Both the position numbers and the translations under genes were made by a program. From assembly GCA_050331455.1 (NCBI GenBank), contig JBHJGV010000004.1:124001-188000 (forward strand): 64,000 nucleotides of DNA, written 5' to 3'. The stretch comes from CAYUYV01 sp050331455. GTDB taxonomy: Bacteria; Pseudomonadota; Alphaproteobacteria; JAJFIK01. Positions 45,753 to 54,264 of the stretch are shown in pieces. Each line of letters starts with the position of its first letter. The first letter of the stretch is position 1. The notes below the pieces were generated by a model. It saw only the letters and a list, made by a program, of their open reading frames with translations. It was not told the DNA's origin and did not search any database.

Positions 45753-46430
45753 ATGGAGCGGTTTCTCATGGTCCTCGGCGTGTTTCTGGCGGCCCATATG
45801 CTACCGACCCTGCCTCCGGTCCGCCGGACCCTCGCAGCACGCCTTGGGGAACGGGCCTATCTGATCCTCTATTCGGGGCTGTCTCTGGCCCTGCTCGTGT
45901 GGCTGCTATGGGAGGCGGCCCGAGCCCCCGTGGTGCCCCTGTGGACGGCGCCGGCCTGGACCGCCCTTGTCCCCCTCATCGCCATGGTGCCGGCTTTTGT
46001 GCTGATTTGTGCGGGGCTTGCGGAGCCCAACCCGCTATCGGTCAGTCTGGGCAGCGGTGCCTTCGACCCGGCCCGGCCGGGCATTCTTGGCCTGACCCGT
46101 CATCCGGTGCTGTGGGGCTTCGGCCTGTGGAGCCTCAGCCATATCCCCGTGAACGGAGCACTCGTGCATCTGATCCTGTTCGCAGGCTTCGGGCTCTTTG
46201 CCTTTGGCGGCATGGCTCTGGTGGACGCCAAGCGAAAGCGCGCCATGGGCCATTCGCCATGGCGCGCGCTCGATCGGGACCGGCATGTGACGGGCGCTGA
46301 CTGGCGGGATCGCCTCCTGACCCGCCGAACGGTGACGGGCGGTGCGGCCGGCCTCGCGGCTTATCTCGTGGTCCTGATCCACACCCATGGCGCCTGGATC
46401 GGGGTTGACCCCCTCGCCATGCTGGGCTGA
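45753..46430 (+). CDS. NnrU-family membrane protein, second copy
   Basis: A 225-residue protein with about six transmembrane segments. AAHMLPTLPPVRRTLAARLG and LTRHPVLWGFGLWSLSHI match the same NnrU signatures as the gene at 36220, but the two are clearly diverged paralogues. GGAAGGA precedes ATG 45753. The C-terminal helix ends THGAWIGVDPLAMLG. A MATE exporter remnant follows immediately. No denitrification genes are nearby. Confidence 0.88.
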   Translation: MERFLMVLGVFLAAHMLPTLPPVRRTLAARLGERAYLILYSGLSLALLVWLLWEAARAPVVPLWTAPAWTALVPLIAMVPAFVLICAGLAEPNPLSVSLGSGAFDPARPGILGLTRHPVLWGFGLWSLSHIPVNGALVHLILFAGFGLFAFGGMALVDAKRKRAMGHSPWRALDRDRHVTGADWRDRLLTRRTVTGGAAGLAAYLVVLIHTHGAWIGVDPLAMLG

Positions 46431-46566
46431 TCCGCCATGTCCGAGGGCCTGATTGCCCGGCTTTTTCTTTCGGCTTTCAAGGTCGGCCAGACATCGCTTG
46501 CGATCATGGTGTCATTGATCAGCGCCGCAATCATCCCATCGAGGCCCGCAAGCCAGATCGATAGGT

Positions 46567-46740
46567 ATGACCAAGGCGGCCGGGGTGAGCTATTGGGTCA
46601 TCGGGTTTCCCGTAGCGGCCTGGCTGGGTCTCGCCTCGCCGTTGGGGGCCCTGGGTGTGTAGTGGGGACTCCTCGCGGTTTTGGCGCGTGCCGCCGTGCT
46701 GGTTGCCCTGCGCCTGTGGCGCATGACACAGGACGAGCAA
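46567..46740 (+). pseudogene. Remnant of a MATE-family exporter C-terminus
   Basis: A 58-codon stretch reads MTKAAGVSYWVIGFPVAAWL, then LGLASPLGALGV, a TAG stop at 46660, and WGLLAVLARAAVLVALRLWRM. The YW-IG-P hydrophobic pattern with a later helix is that of the penultimate and last helices of MATE transporters. Everything upstream of it is lost. It lies in the 417-bp gap between NnrU and the histidine kinase; the rest of that gap (46431-46566 and 46741-46847) holds nothing I recognise. Confidence 0.65.
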
Positions 46741-46847
46741 TCCACTACCGTGGTAAGGATCTAGACCTTTCCGAAGGCATTCTGCGGCTTGAACGGACCC
46801 GCCCTGATTGCAGGTCGGCCGTTTGGAGGCATGGTGGGACTTGCGTG

Positions 46848-49088
46848 ATGGCACAGACACAAACCGACAGACGCTTCTCGGACGACCGGGACATCCAGGA
46901 ACAGCTCATCCGGCTCGAAGAGCCGGGGCCGGAAAGCCTGAAGGAAACGGCCGCGCGCAAAGAAGCCAACGGCCTGCACATGTTGATCGGCCTCGCCATG
47001 AGCAGCGGGCTGATGGCCGCGCTGATTTCCATCCCTCTGGCCATCGGCTGGCTGGTCCTCAATCTTGCCATCGGCATCGTCGTGATCCGCACGGCCCGGG
47101 CCACAAGCCGGCAGGAGTGCCCAAGTCCGCACAGGATGGCCCTGTTCTATGGGATCCTTGCCATATCGTCACTGGCCAACTGTTCCGCTGCCTTCATTTT
47201 TTATTTTCTGATGGAGCACAGCGGCGCCCTCGCCGCCTTCGGCTATCTCAACGGCGTTTTGGTTTATATCATTGTCAATTATTCCGCATCGGCCTTCTTG
47301 ATGGCCTTCGTTTCCATCCCGTTCGTTGCCACGCTGATCATCCTGCCGCTTATTGCCCTTGCCACGCCTCCGGGCCCCGATGCCGCCGACCTCGTTTTCT
47401 GTGTGTCGGGACTGGGATCGGCATTGAGCTTCCTGGTGGCCTCGCAGATCGCCCTGCGCTTCAACGCCATGCTCAATACCTCGATCAAAGAGACCGAAGC
47501 GGAACGTCAGATGGCCGACGAGGCCCTGACCCGGCTGTCCGATGCCCTGGGCGAGACCGGCATGGGCCTTTACGATTTCGATGTGAACGCCAACAGCATC
47601 CGCCTGTCGGACTTTGCCCAAACGGTGCTCGGCCCCACGGACGAGATGGCCATGGAAACGCTGCGCTATCCCACGCGCCGCCATGTCCACCCGGACGACG
47701 CCGATGCGCTGCTCACCCAGATCCGGAAAGTGCGCGCCGGCCAGCAGTCCGTTTTCGATGCCACCTACCGCATTCAGGATGTCGACCGCGAGGGCCGCAT
47801 CCGGTGGATGCGATCCCGTGGCATTGCCCGGTACAATCCAGACGGTTCGATGAGCCGGTTCATCGGGAGTTTGACCGATGTCACCCAGGAAATCTGGATG
47901 CAGGCCCATCTGGAGGAAGCGCGCAAGGCCGCCGAATCCGCGAGCGCCGGAAAATCCGCGTTCCTTGCGACCATGAGCCATGAAATCCGCACACCCATGA
48001 ATGGCGTCTTGGGCATGGCCCAGGCCTTGGGGCAGACCCGGCTCGACCCGACCCAGCGGGACATGGTGGACGTCATCAGTGAATGCGGGGGCTCTTTGCT
48101 CAGCATTCTCAATGATGTGCTCGATATTTCGAAAATCGAGTCCGGCCGCATGACCCTTTCGCCCGTGGAGGATAATCTGCGCGACGTGGTCACGGGCGTG
48201 CTCCAGCTTTGGGAACCAAGTGCCCAGGACAAGGGTCTGACCCTTGATGCGACGCTGCCGGACGATCTACCCCCTGGCCTGACCTTCGACCCGGTCCGGG
48301 TGCGCCAGTGCCTGTCCAATCTCGTTTCCAACGCGGTGAAATTTACCGAGCGGGGCTCCATTAGCGTCGATCTGACCCTGGACCGGACCACGACGGGCCC
48401 GCACGCCGTCACGATCACCGTGACCGATACGGGCATGGGCATACCGGAGCACGCTCAAGAAAAGCTCTTCGCCCCGTTTGTTCAGGCGGATACATCCACC
48501 GCCCGGCACCAGGGCGGCACGGGCCTCGGACTGTCGATCAGCCGCAGCTTGGCCCGCCTGATGGGCGGTGATCTGACCGTCGCGAGCACGCCAGGCCACG
48601 GATCGGTCTTTACCCTGCGCTTTGCCGTCGATGCGGCCCGGTCAGGCGATGACTCCCGGAAGACCGCTGCGCTGGACCCGACAATCCAATCCAACAAAAG
48701 CGATGACGTTTTCGCAATCAAGGACATCAAGGTCCTGGTCGTGGACGACAATGACACAAATCGGCAGGTCGCCCATCTGTTCCTGGATTTTCTCGGCGCA
48801 CGGATCACCGATGCGGCCGACGGGCAGGAGGCCCTCGACGCCCTTGAGCGGGAGGCTTTCGACCTGGTCCTGTTGGACATGCATATGCCGATCATGGACG
48901 GGGCGCAGACCCTGCGCCGGATGCGGGACGGTGAAGCGTCCTGGTCCGATGTTCCGGTCATTGCCCTGACCGCCGACGCCATGGTGGGGGATCGGGAACG
49001 CTGTCTGAGCCTGGGTGCCGACGGTTACGTGGCCAAACCCATCGAGCTTGCCGATCTGCAAGCGGAAATCACTCGGGTGATGGCGTGA
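46848..49088 (+). CDS. Hybrid sensor histidine kinase with receiver domain
   Basis: A 746-residue membrane sensor. About six transmembrane segments span residues 45-210, then a PAS domain (about 225-345; GETGMGLYDFDVN), a HisKA domain with phospho-acceptor His378 (FLATMSHEIRTPMNGVLGM), an HATPase domain (NLVSNAVKFTE, DTGMGIP, GGTGLGLSIS) and a receiver domain with Asp677 (LVLLDMHMPIMDG) and the conserved Lys in YVAKP. There is no adjacent response regulator, so its output probably goes through an Hpt protein elsewhere. ATG 46848 is the first start with family-like sequence; the upstream in-frame extension crosses the MATE remnant. Its 3' end is 4 bp from the convergent monooxygenase. Confidence 0.93.
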   Translation: MAQTQTDRRFSDDRDIQEQLIRLEEPGPESLKETAARKEANGLHMLIGLAMSSGLMAALISIPLAIGWLVLNLAIGIVVIRTARATSRQECPSPHRMALFYGILAISSLANCSAAFIFYFLMEHSGALAAFGYLNGVLVYIIVNYSASAFLMAFVSIPFVATLIILPLIALATPPGPDAADLVFCVSGLGSALSFLVASQIALRFNAMLNTSIKETEAERQMADEALTRLSDALGETGMGLYDFDVNANSIRLSDFAQTVLGPTDEMAMETLRYPTRRHVHPDDADALLTQIRKVRAGQQSVFDATYRIQDVDREGRIRWMRSRGIARYNPDGSMSRFIGSLTDVTQEIWMQAHLEEARKAAESASAGKSAFLATMSHEIRTPMNGVLGMAQALGQTRLDPTQRDMVDVISECGGSLLSILNDVLDISKIESGRMTLSPVEDNLRDVVTGVLQLWEPSAQDKGLTLDATLPDDLPPGLTFDPVRVRQCLSNLVSNAVKFTERGSISVDLTLDRTTTGPHAVTITVTDTGMGIPEHAQEKLFAPFVQADTSTARHQGGTGLGLSISRSLARLMGGDLTVASTPGHGSVFTLRFAVDAARSGDDSRKTAALDPTIQSNKSDDVFAIKDIKVLVVDDNDTNRQVAHLFLDFLGARITDAADGQEALDALEREAFDLVLLDMHMPIMDGAQTLRRMRDGEASWSDVPVIALTADAMVGDRERCLSLGADGYVAKPIELADLQAEITRVMA

Positions 49089-49092
49089 CGCC

Positions 49093-50586
49093 TCACACCC
49101 GGCCGGATGGGCGATGGCGCGGTGTCACCTCGAATTCCTTGAGCTGAACTCTCGACTGTTCCCGGATAAAGCGCCACGCCGAATAGGGCCACAGCGTGAA
49201 ATTAGAGTCGTTATCGTCCGTATACCAGGCATTACAACCGGACGCGAAGACCATGTCTTTCATATCGTCCTGCAGGCGCTGGTTATAGGCCGCCGTGACG
49301 TCCTGCTTGGGATCGAGATGCTCGATCTTTTTCCGGTTCATGAGCTTGATGCAGGAAAGGACATAATCCGCCTGGCTCTCGATCATGATCAGTGCGGACG
49401 TGTGGCCTGTGGCGCTGTTGGGGCCCAGCAGCATGAAAAAATTCGGAAAGCCCGGCACCATCATGGTGCGGAAACTCTCGACCCGATCCTTCCAGACATC
49501 CTGAAGCCGCGCGCCCTCCCGACCGGCGATGGTCACATAGTCGGAAATGTCGAAGGGCCGGAAGCCCGTCGCCTCGATGATGGTATCCACCCCGTGGAGA
49601 CGGCCCGTGCCGTCGCGGATACCCTCCGCTTCGATGGCCGTTATCGGATCGGTTACAAGATGGACATTGGCCCGGTTGAAGGCCCGCAGATAATCGTCGG
49701 AGATGCAGCGCCTTTTGCAGCCGGGCTCGTAGTCAGGGGTGAGCTTTGCCCGCACATCCGGGTCTTCCACCTCCTGCTCCAGGAAATCGAGGGCGACTTT
49801 CTTCAAGCGGTCCTTCAGCACCCCATCCCATCGCAGGGCCTGAATGCCCATGGCATCCATGGTCAGCCACAGATAGGACCGGTATAGGCGCATCAAAAAC
49901 GGCAGCCTACGGAACATCGTGCGGCGGCGCTCGGATATCTCGTGGGTCAGGCGGGGGAACACCCACGCCGCCGAACGCTGGAACACCGTTACGTCCTTGA
50001 CCATGGGTGCAATGCTGGGCAGCACCTGCACCGCGCTGGCGCCGGTGCCCACAATGGCGACCCGCCGGCCCATCAGATCGTGGTCATGGTTCCATTCGGC
50101 GGTGTGGAACAGAGTACCGGCAAAGTCATCCCGGCCCGGAAGATCCGCATGCTTGGGAAGATGCAGCCCGCCGAGGCCGCTGACGACGATATCGGCGATC
50201 ACTTGATCCTGGCCTGCGGTGGTGATGATCCAGCGGCGTCCGTCAAAACGCACGTCCTCCACGGTCGAACGGAAGCGAATATGACGGGTGAGGTCGTATT
50301 TCTCTGCGACGGCCTCGCAGTAATGCCAGATCTCCGACCCTTCTCCATAGGAGTGCGACCAGTTCGGATTGAGGTCGAAGGAAAACGAATAAAGATGTGA
50401 AGGCACGTCGCAGGCGACGCCCGGATAGGTGTTTTCACGCCAGGTGCCGCCGACGCTGTCAGCCTTTTCCAAAATCACGAAATTGTCGAAACCCGCGCGG
50501 CGCAATTTTGCGCCCATGCACAGGCCTGACATGCCAGCGCCCAGAATGGCAACACGGACGGATAAGGGCTGCCCTGCCATGACCAT
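49093..50586 (-). CDS. FAD-dependent Baeyer-Villiger-type monooxygenase
   Basis: A 497-residue two-dinucleotide-domain flavoprotein. It has an FAD loop GAGMSGLCMG, the VGGTW motif, an NADPH loop GTGASAVQV and, between them, a near match to the BVMO fingerprint F-x-G-x3-H-x3-W (FAGTLFHTAEWNHD, with Asn where Pro or Asp is usual). ATGFRPFDI is the late FAD motif. Such enzymes insert oxygen next to ketones or hydroxylate lipophilic amines; the substrate is unknown. ATG 50586 and ATG 50580 are both possible; a longer frame to 50631 has no family support. Confidence 0.88.
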   Translation of the reverse strand: MVMAGQPLSVRVAILGAGMSGLCMGAKLRRAGFDNFVILEKADSVGGTWRENTYPGVACDVPSHLYSFSFDLNPNWSHSYGEGSEIWHYCEAVAEKYDLTRHIRFRSTVEDVRFDGRRWIITTAGQDQVIADIVVSGLGGLHLPKHADLPGRDDFAGTLFHTAEWNHDHDLMGRRVAIVGTGASAVQVLPSIAPMVKDVTVFQRSAAWVFPRLTHEISERRRTMFRRLPFLMRLYRSYLWLTMDAMGIQALRWDGVLKDRLKKVALDFLEQEVEDPDVRAKLTPDYEPGCKRRCISDDYLRAFNRANVHLVTDPITAIEAEGIRDGTGRLHGVDTIIEATGFRPFDISDYVTIAGREGARLQDVWKDRVESFRTMMVPGFPNFFMLLGPNSATGHTSALIMIESQADYVLSCIKLMNRKKIEHLDPKQDVTAAYNQRLQDDMKDMVFASGCNAWYTDDNDSNFTLWPYSAWRFIREQSRVQLKEFEVTPRHRPSGRV

Positions 50587-50673
50587 CGTTCCCAGATCTC
50601 CGCAAATTTTTCGGCTAACACACTGACACAACGTGGCTCCGGGCTCCAGTGGGGCCAGGGCGACCTTGCGCCG

Positions 50674-52059
50674 TCAGCGCGTGGTGAGGACATGAAAGCG
50701 CCAGGTCAGCGCCGTAGCTGCGAGCGTTTCCCTCTGGCCGTAGCCGGCTCTGTCCCCGTTTGTTCCCCAGCCGAGATCGACACCGAACAGATAGCTGGTG
50801 GGCAGGGCTACGCCCCAATAGGCCACAAGAGTGACCACCGTCGGCCAGCGATTGTCCATGAGGCCCCGCAGCGCACCGAGACTGGTCGACTGGATGCCAT
50901 CGAAAATCTGCATGACAGCCACGATGGTAAACAGGCTGGCCGCCAGGGCGATCACGTCGCGGTCGTCGATGAACAGGCCGGCAATCGTCTGTCCAAAGAA
51001 GGTCAACACCAGGGTGAACAGGCCCATCCACGCCGTGACGAGGGCAATGGCGGCCCAGCCGATCGCCCCGGCCCGGTCCCGCGCGCCCCGGCCGAGGGCC
51101 TGGGCCACACGGATCGACACGGCCGCGGACATGCCCAGGGGTGCCATGTAGATCACGAAGGTGACAGCCGTCACGATCTGATTGGCGGCAAGGGCCGTGG
51201 CCCCGAACCAGCCCACCATGAGGCCGGCGATGGCGAAGGCACTGCCTTCGAGCAGATACTGGGCAGCCATCGGCGCACCCTCGCGCATCTGGTCGGCGGC
51301 CCCGGCGCGGGTGATGCGGGACTGCGCGCGATAGGGCGCCGTGGCCTGAGACCATTGCCAGTGGCCGGCCAGAATCGCGAGTGCAACAAGACTGGACAGG
51401 AGACTCGCGACACCGGCGCCGGTCACGCCAAGAGCCGGTGCTCCCAGATGACCGTAAATCAAGATCCAATTCAGCGGCACGTTGAGGGCTTCGCCGAACA
51501 GCATCAGGATCATGGCAAGCCAGGGGCGCTCCACGCCGTCATAGACCTGTTTATAGGCGAGCATCACGGTGAACGGCGCCATGGACGCGGCGATGCACAG
51601 CCAGTAACCGGGCATGGCCTCCAGCACCGCCTCGGGCTGGCCCATGAAGCGCAGCATGGGCAGGGCCGCGATCATCAGGCCCGTGGCTATGAGACCCGCC
51701 ACCCCGCCGAGCAGACGGCCATGGCCGAGGGCCGCCGCGACGCGTGGATCGTCTCCGGCCCCGTGGGCATGACCGGCAAAAATCCCCACGGGCCCCATGA
51801 ACCCGTAAAGCCCGGCATAGAGGATCGACAGGCCGCTGGTGCTCAAGGACACCACGGCCAACGGCACCTCGCCCAGCGGGCCCAGCATGACGGTATCGAT
51901 GATCCCATTCAGGGTGGAAGCGGTAAGGCCCGCGATAAGGGGAAAGGCCAAGCCTGCCAGACGCGGGATTTCCCGCCAGAGCGCTTCCGCCCGCCGGACC
52001 GTGCGTGCGCCGCGCTGTGTCCCGCGCCTGTCAGTCGGAGAAGGCCGCTCCGGGTCCAT
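50674..52059 (-). CDS. MATE-family multidrug efflux transporter
   Basis: A 461-residue protein with about twelve transmembrane helices in two MatE halves (LAGLAFPLIAGLTASTLNGI, in parts, and the second half beginning GAPMAAQYLLEGSAFAIAGL). The helix-1 IDTVMLGPLGEVPLAVVSL region is typical. It would export cationic drugs or metabolites using a Na+ or H+ gradient. CAGGAG precedes ATG 52059. It is divergent from the serine-hydrolase gene with a 132-bp spacer and follows the monooxygenase in opposite order, suggesting possible joint use in detoxification, which is inference. Confidence 0.92.
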   Translation of the reverse strand: MDPERPSPTDRRGTQRGARTVRRAEALWREIPRLAGLAFPLIAGLTASTLNGIIDTVMLGPLGEVPLAVVSLSTSGLSILYAGLYGFMGPVGIFAGHAHGAGDDPRVAAALGHGRLLGGVAGLIATGLMIAALPMLRFMGQPEAVLEAMPGYWLCIAASMAPFTVMLAYKQVYDGVERPWLAMILMLFGEALNVPLNWILIYGHLGAPALGVTGAGVASLLSSLVALAILAGHWQWSQATAPYRAQSRITRAGAADQMREGAPMAAQYLLEGSAFAIAGLMVGWFGATALAANQIVTAVTFVIYMAPLGMSAAVSIRVAQALGRGARDRAGAIGWAAIALVTAWMGLFTLVLTFFGQTIAGLFIDDRDVIALAASLFTIVAVMQIFDGIQSTSLGALRGLMDNRWPTVVTLVAYWGVALPTSYLFGVDLGWGTNGDRAGYGQRETLAATALTWRFHVLTTR

Positions 52060-52191
52060 GGCATCTCCTGGCACGCGCGATCCGGTGAGGCATGCCGGCC
52101 GCCGCTCTTCTCTTGTAAACCCAGCATAGCCCATATGGCGCTTCATGGTAGTGTCCGGCGCAACGGTGACGGCCATGGGGAGGACGCCAAG

Positions 52192-53628
52192 ATGGGCGCA
52201 CGGCACGCGATTTCTCGATTGACCGGCCTTATTTTCGCAGCGGCGATGGGGGCCCAAAGCCTTGCCGGTTCGGCCGCACAGGCCGCCGAGGGCGGAGACA
52301 CAGCCGCCATGGAGCGGGCCCTTGCGGCCGGTTACAAGGCGACCTTCCTCTGTTCGGGCCTGTTCACCGGCAAGCGGCCCTTGCCCGTGATCGCCGCCAA
52401 CGAGCTGTCCCGTCACTACCCGGACTATCGCGACATCATGGCGACGCTGCCGGGCGCCCTGATCGACCGGGCGGCAAAGACAGTCTCCGTTGCCTGGAGC
52501 GAAACCCTGCCGCCGCGCATCGCTGCATGGCGGCCGGGCATGGGATGCAGCCAGCTTCCCATGGGTGCCGGCCCAAGCATGGTCGCCCTATTGCCCCGAC
52601 TGGCCTCGCCGATGCCGGACGTGCCGCCGAAAGACGATGCCAAGACCCTGTCGCCCGACGCTGGCCCCGCCACCGTCGCCGACGCGGACGCGCTTGCTGG
52701 TGTAATCGAGCGGGCCTTTGACGCGGACACTTACGGAGCTGGCACCAAGACCAGCGGACTTGTGGTCGTCCGGAACGGAACGATCCTCGCCGAGGCCTAT
52801 GCCCATGGTCTGTCGGCGGAAAGCCCCCAGCGGACATGGTCCGTGGCAAAGAGCATTTCCGCGACCGTAATCGGGGCCGCCGTGGAGGACGCCCTGGTGT
52901 CGCCCGAAGCACCGGCCGCCCTGGAGGCCTGGTCGAGCCCCCGCGATCCGCGCGGAACGATCACCCTTGCCAACCTCCTGAACATGGCCAGCGGGCTCGA
53001 TTCCGGCGTGACCGGATCCCGGACGGACCGGCTCTATTTCGGCGGTGCCCGGGTCATCGACCGGGCCGTTCCGGCCGGACTGGAGGTCGCTCCCGGCTCG
53101 CGTTTCAAATATGCCAACAACGACACGCTTCTGGCGATGCGCGTCCTGCGCGAACGCATGGGCGACGACGCCGTCTTCCATGCCTATCCCTATCGGGCGG
53201 TGCTGTGGCGGATCGGCGCCTACCGCACCGTTCTGGAAACCGACTGGAACGGTGATTTTCTGTCCTCAAGCCAGGTCTGGACAACGGCGCGGGACCTCGC
53301 CCGCATCGGCCAGCTCCATCTCCAGGACGGCCTGTGGGGCAAGGAGCGTATCCTGGCCAAGGGCTGGACGGCCTATGTGGCCACACCGGCGCCCGCCCAG
53401 CCATCCGCCGGCGCCTGGGGCTACGGTGCCCAGTGGTGGCTGCCGAACGGCGAGGCGGGCCTGCCGTTGGACGCATTCATGGCAGCGGGCCATCGCGGGC
53501 AGTATATCGTCGTCGTTCCGTCGGCGAATCTCGTCATCGTACGCCGCGGCTATGACGAAAGCGGAGGACAGAGATTTCTGGTCACCCGCTTTGCCGCCGA
53601 CATCCACGCCGCCGTGGCTGGAGAGTGA
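52192..53628 (+). CDS. Exported serine hydrolase of the beta-lactamase/EstB (class C) family
   Basis: A 478-residue protein with a signal peptide (about residues 1-33, ending AQAAE). The catalytic Ser217-x-x-Lys220 is in TWSVAKSISATV, the Tyr-x-Asn motif in FKYANND, and the third motif is AGHRGQY instead of KTG, as in the esterase/DD-peptidase-like branch. A preceding domain of about 150 residues (FLCSGLFTGKRPLP) is typical of this subgroup. It acts in the periplasm on an ester or amide; a true beta-lactamase role is not indicated. GGGGAGGA lies eight bases before ATG 52192. The flavin-reductase gene starts 6 bp downstream, so they are co-transcribed. Confidence 0.88.
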   Translation: MGARHAISRLTGLIFAAAMGAQSLAGSAAQAAEGGDTAAMERALAAGYKATFLCSGLFTGKRPLPVIAANELSRHYPDYRDIMATLPGALIDRAAKTVSVAWSETLPPRIAAWRPGMGCSQLPMGAGPSMVALLPRLASPMPDVPPKDDAKTLSPDAGPATVADADALAGVIERAFDADTYGAGTKTSGLVVVRNGTILAEAYAHGLSAESPQRTWSVAKSISATVIGAAVEDALVSPEAPAALEAWSSPRDPRGTITLANLLNMASGLDSGVTGSRTDRLYFGGARVIDRAVPAGLEVAPGSRFKYANNDTLLAMRVLRERMGDDAVFHAYPYRAVLWRIGAYRTVLETDWNGDFLSSSQVWTTARDLARIGQLHLQDGLWGKERILAKGWTAYVATPAPAQPSAGAWGYGAQWWLPNGEAGLPLDAFMAAGHRGQYIVVVPSANLVIVRRGYDESGGQRFLVTRFAADIHAAVAGE

Positions 53629-53634
53629 ATTCCC

Positions 53635-54234
53635 ATGTTCTACGAGACCGCCGCGAACGATCACGGCCTGCCCCGCGACCCGGTGAAGGCTCTCGTTGTG
53701 CCCCGCCCTATCGGATGGATCAGCAGCCTGAACACGGCCGGCGTGCCCAATCTGGCGCCCTATAGCTTTTTCAATCTGGTGGCCTCGCCGCCCCATATCG
53801 TCGCCTTTTCCAGCGGGCGGCGAAAGGACACCCAAGACAATATCGAGGCAACCGGCGAATTCGTCTGCAATCTGGCTACGGAAAATATGCGCCACGCCGT
53901 GAACGACAGCGCGGCCCATGTGGCAGCGGATGTGGACGAATTTGCCCTCGCCGGCCTTGAGGCGGCCCCCTCGCGCCTCGTCAAGCCGCCCCGGGTCGCG
54001 GCCGCGCCGGTGCATTTGGAATGCGTCTATCTCCAGACCGTGGCCCTTCGCGGCCGGGACGGGGCCGATACGGTCTGGAGCCTCGTTCTGGGCGAGGTCG
54101 TGGGCGTCCATATCGACGACCGCTTCATCAAGGACGGCATCGTGGACACGGGCGCCATGGCACCCCTGTCCCGCCTCGGCTACCTCGATTACGGTGTGCT
54201 CGGAGAGATCTTCGCGCTATCTCGGCCGAAGTGA
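53635..54234 (+). CDS. Flavin reductase-like FMN-binding protein
   Basis: A 199-residue protein of the DIM6/NTAB flavin-reductase family with a split-barrel FMN-binding fold. VVPRPIGWISSLNTAGVPNLAPYSFFN is the family signature (read in parts), followed by GEFVCNLAT. Such proteins supply reduced flavin or reduce small substrates; the partner is unknown, though the Baeyer-Villiger-type enzyme at 49093 uses its own NADPH. It starts 6 bp after the serine hydrolase and ends 30 bp before the ABC exporter, all on the plus strand, suggesting one operon. Confidence 0.9.
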   Translation: MFYETAANDHGLPRDPVKALVVPRPIGWISSLNTAGVPNLAPYSFFNLVASPPHIVAFSSGRRKDTQDNIEATGEFVCNLATENMRHAVNDSAAHVAADVDEFALAGLEAAPSRLVKPPRVAAAPVHLECVYLQTVALRGRDGADTVWSLVLGEVVGVHIDDRFIKDGIVDTGAMAPLSRLGYLDYGVLGEIFALSRPK

Positions 54235-54264
54235 CGGCCGGGCAATCCGAGGACGAGGCGCCCC

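Noticed and set aside
50692..52191. A long in-frame 5' extension of the serine-hydrolase gene
   Set aside because: It runs antisense to the MATE exporter; the real start at 52192 has a strong ribosome site and a signal peptide.
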